Origin: Candidatus Babelota bacterium
GTDB taxonomy: Bacteria > Babelota > Babeliae > Babelales > JAUPTZ01
NCBI GenBank assembly: GCA_030917105.1
Contig: JAUPVI010000036.1
Coordinates: 1 to 8,419 of the forward strand
Direction: 5' to 3'
Length of the DNA stretch: 8,419 nt
In this document: positions 5,863 to 8,419 of the stretch, in pieces
Numbering within the stretch: the stretch's first letter is position 1
How the letters are laid out: each line of letters starts with the position of its first letter
Translations under genes and position numbers: made by a program
Notes under the pieces: model-generated
What the model was told of the DNA's origin: nothing
Databases searched by the model: none
Seen by the model: the letters and a program-made list of their open reading frames with translations, nothing else

Positions 5863-5984
5863 TTTTTTTTAAAAAAAATACGCTTTTTAAGTTGGCCGTT
5901 CCTAATGCAAAAAATGCAGTAAAAATGCGCGTTTTTGCGAATTTAACATGCTGATTTAGTACGCTTTTTGGGTGTTTTTGCGAA
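5863..5984 (+). repeat. AT-tract and short direct-repeat region upstream of 23S
   Basis: It begins with a perfect T8A8 palindrome (5863-5878). TACGCTTTTT occurs at 5879-5888 and again at 5960-5969. GTTTTTGCGAA occurs at 5931-5941 and 5974-5984. GCAAAAA (5907-5913) is the inverted complement of TTTTTGC (5932-5938). Such phased A/T tracts usually bend DNA and can act as upstream activating (UP-like) sequence for strong stable-RNA promoters. The duplicated motifs look like regulator or nucleoid-protein sites, but no known operator is matched. Confidence 0.55.
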
Positions 5985-6012
5985 AATATTAAAAAAAGTT
6001 GCTAGATTTCTC

Positions 6013-6040
6013 TTGCATTTTCTCACGGATGGTTTATTCT
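6013..6040 (+). promoter_or_regulatory. candidate promoter for the separate 23S transcript
   Basis: TTGCAT (6013-6018) as -35, a 16-bp spacer, and TATTCT (6035-6040) as -10, directly downstream of the A/T-tract region, which ends in an A-run near 5991-5997. The predicted start near 6047 leaves a leader of about 150 nt before mature 23S. The layout (AT-rich upstream region, promoter, structured leader) is what an independently transcribed rRNA gene would need after the terminator at 272-302. Confidence 0.45.
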
Positions 6041-6046
6041 ACTCCA

Positions 6047-6197
6047 CATGTTCAACGCAACGCAGCAAGCGAAAGCGGCGGCGGGGCGGCGAAATCTAAA
6101 AAGTTCATTGAAATTTACTGTAATGATGAAAATACCATCTAACGAAAGTTAGAGTATAGGTCTGAGTCGTAGACGACTGAGAATTATAAAAAGATTG
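6047..6197 (+). other. 23S rRNA precursor leader with boxA-like element and two hairpins
   Basis: Non-coding leader. GTTCATTGAA (6103-6112) resembles the GTTCTTTGAA boxA-type element that precedes 23S in other bacteria. Downstream are two hairpins. The first is CTAAC-GAAA-GTTAG (6139-6152), a GNRA tetraloop extendable by T6138-A6153. The second is TCTGAGTCG (6161-6169)/CGACTGAGA (6174-6182), with loop TAGA and a single G-G mismatch. The hairpins lie just before the mature 5' end and may guide RNase processing or insulate folding. A GC-rich patch sits at 6060-6091. Confidence 0.5.

Positions 6198-8419
<2,222 letters not shown>

Overview
The window looks like a bacterial chromosome segment in which the usual 16S-tRNA-23S ribosomal RNA operon is split. 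It opens with tRNA-Ile(GAT) and tRNA-Ala(TGC), the pair normally found in the 16S-23S spacer. These are followed by a clear intrinsic terminator, then about 5.8 kb of small protein genes and gene remnants. A 23S rRNA gene follows, with its own AT-rich upstream region, candidate promoter and structured leader. It runs off the right edge at about E. coli position 2134. The 16S gene is presumably just left of the window and 5S to the right; neither is visible.

Left to right: tRNA-Ile (17-93), tRNA-Ala (173-248), terminator (272-302), a cysteine-rich unknown protein (341-859, +), a TfoX N-terminal-domain protein (919-1239, -), a membrane-anchored single-domain rhodanese (1425-1826, +), the C-terminal remnant of a SAM-dependent methyltransferase (2004-2330, +), a secreted clostripain (C11)-like protein that lacks both catalytic residues (2388-3620, +), a small secreted or membrane protein of unknown function (3883-4332, +), a GNAT acetyltransferase that stops short of its usual C-terminus (4631-5164, -), a broken gene resembling LD-carboxypeptidase family S66 (5265-5658, -), and the 23S promoter, leader and gene (about 5860-8419, +).

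The protein genes do not form an operon or an obvious pathway. Orientations alternate, spacers are long (100-300 bp), and at least two loci are remnants and a third is probably truncated. The picture is of a slowly decaying, possibly reduced, host-associated genome. The exported C11-like pseudo-protease, the cysteine-rich protein and the small exported protein would suit such a lifestyle. Lineage cannot be fixed from this window. Membership of a poorly sampled phylum such as Candidatus Dependentiae (TM6) is a guess. The standard genetic code fits: TAA, TAG and TGA are all used as stops, and tryptophan is TGG in the intact genes.

The most notable points are the physical and transcriptional uncoupling of 23S from the tRNA/16S side, the repeat-rich region and two-hairpin leader in front of 23S, and the catalytically dead clostripain-family protein.
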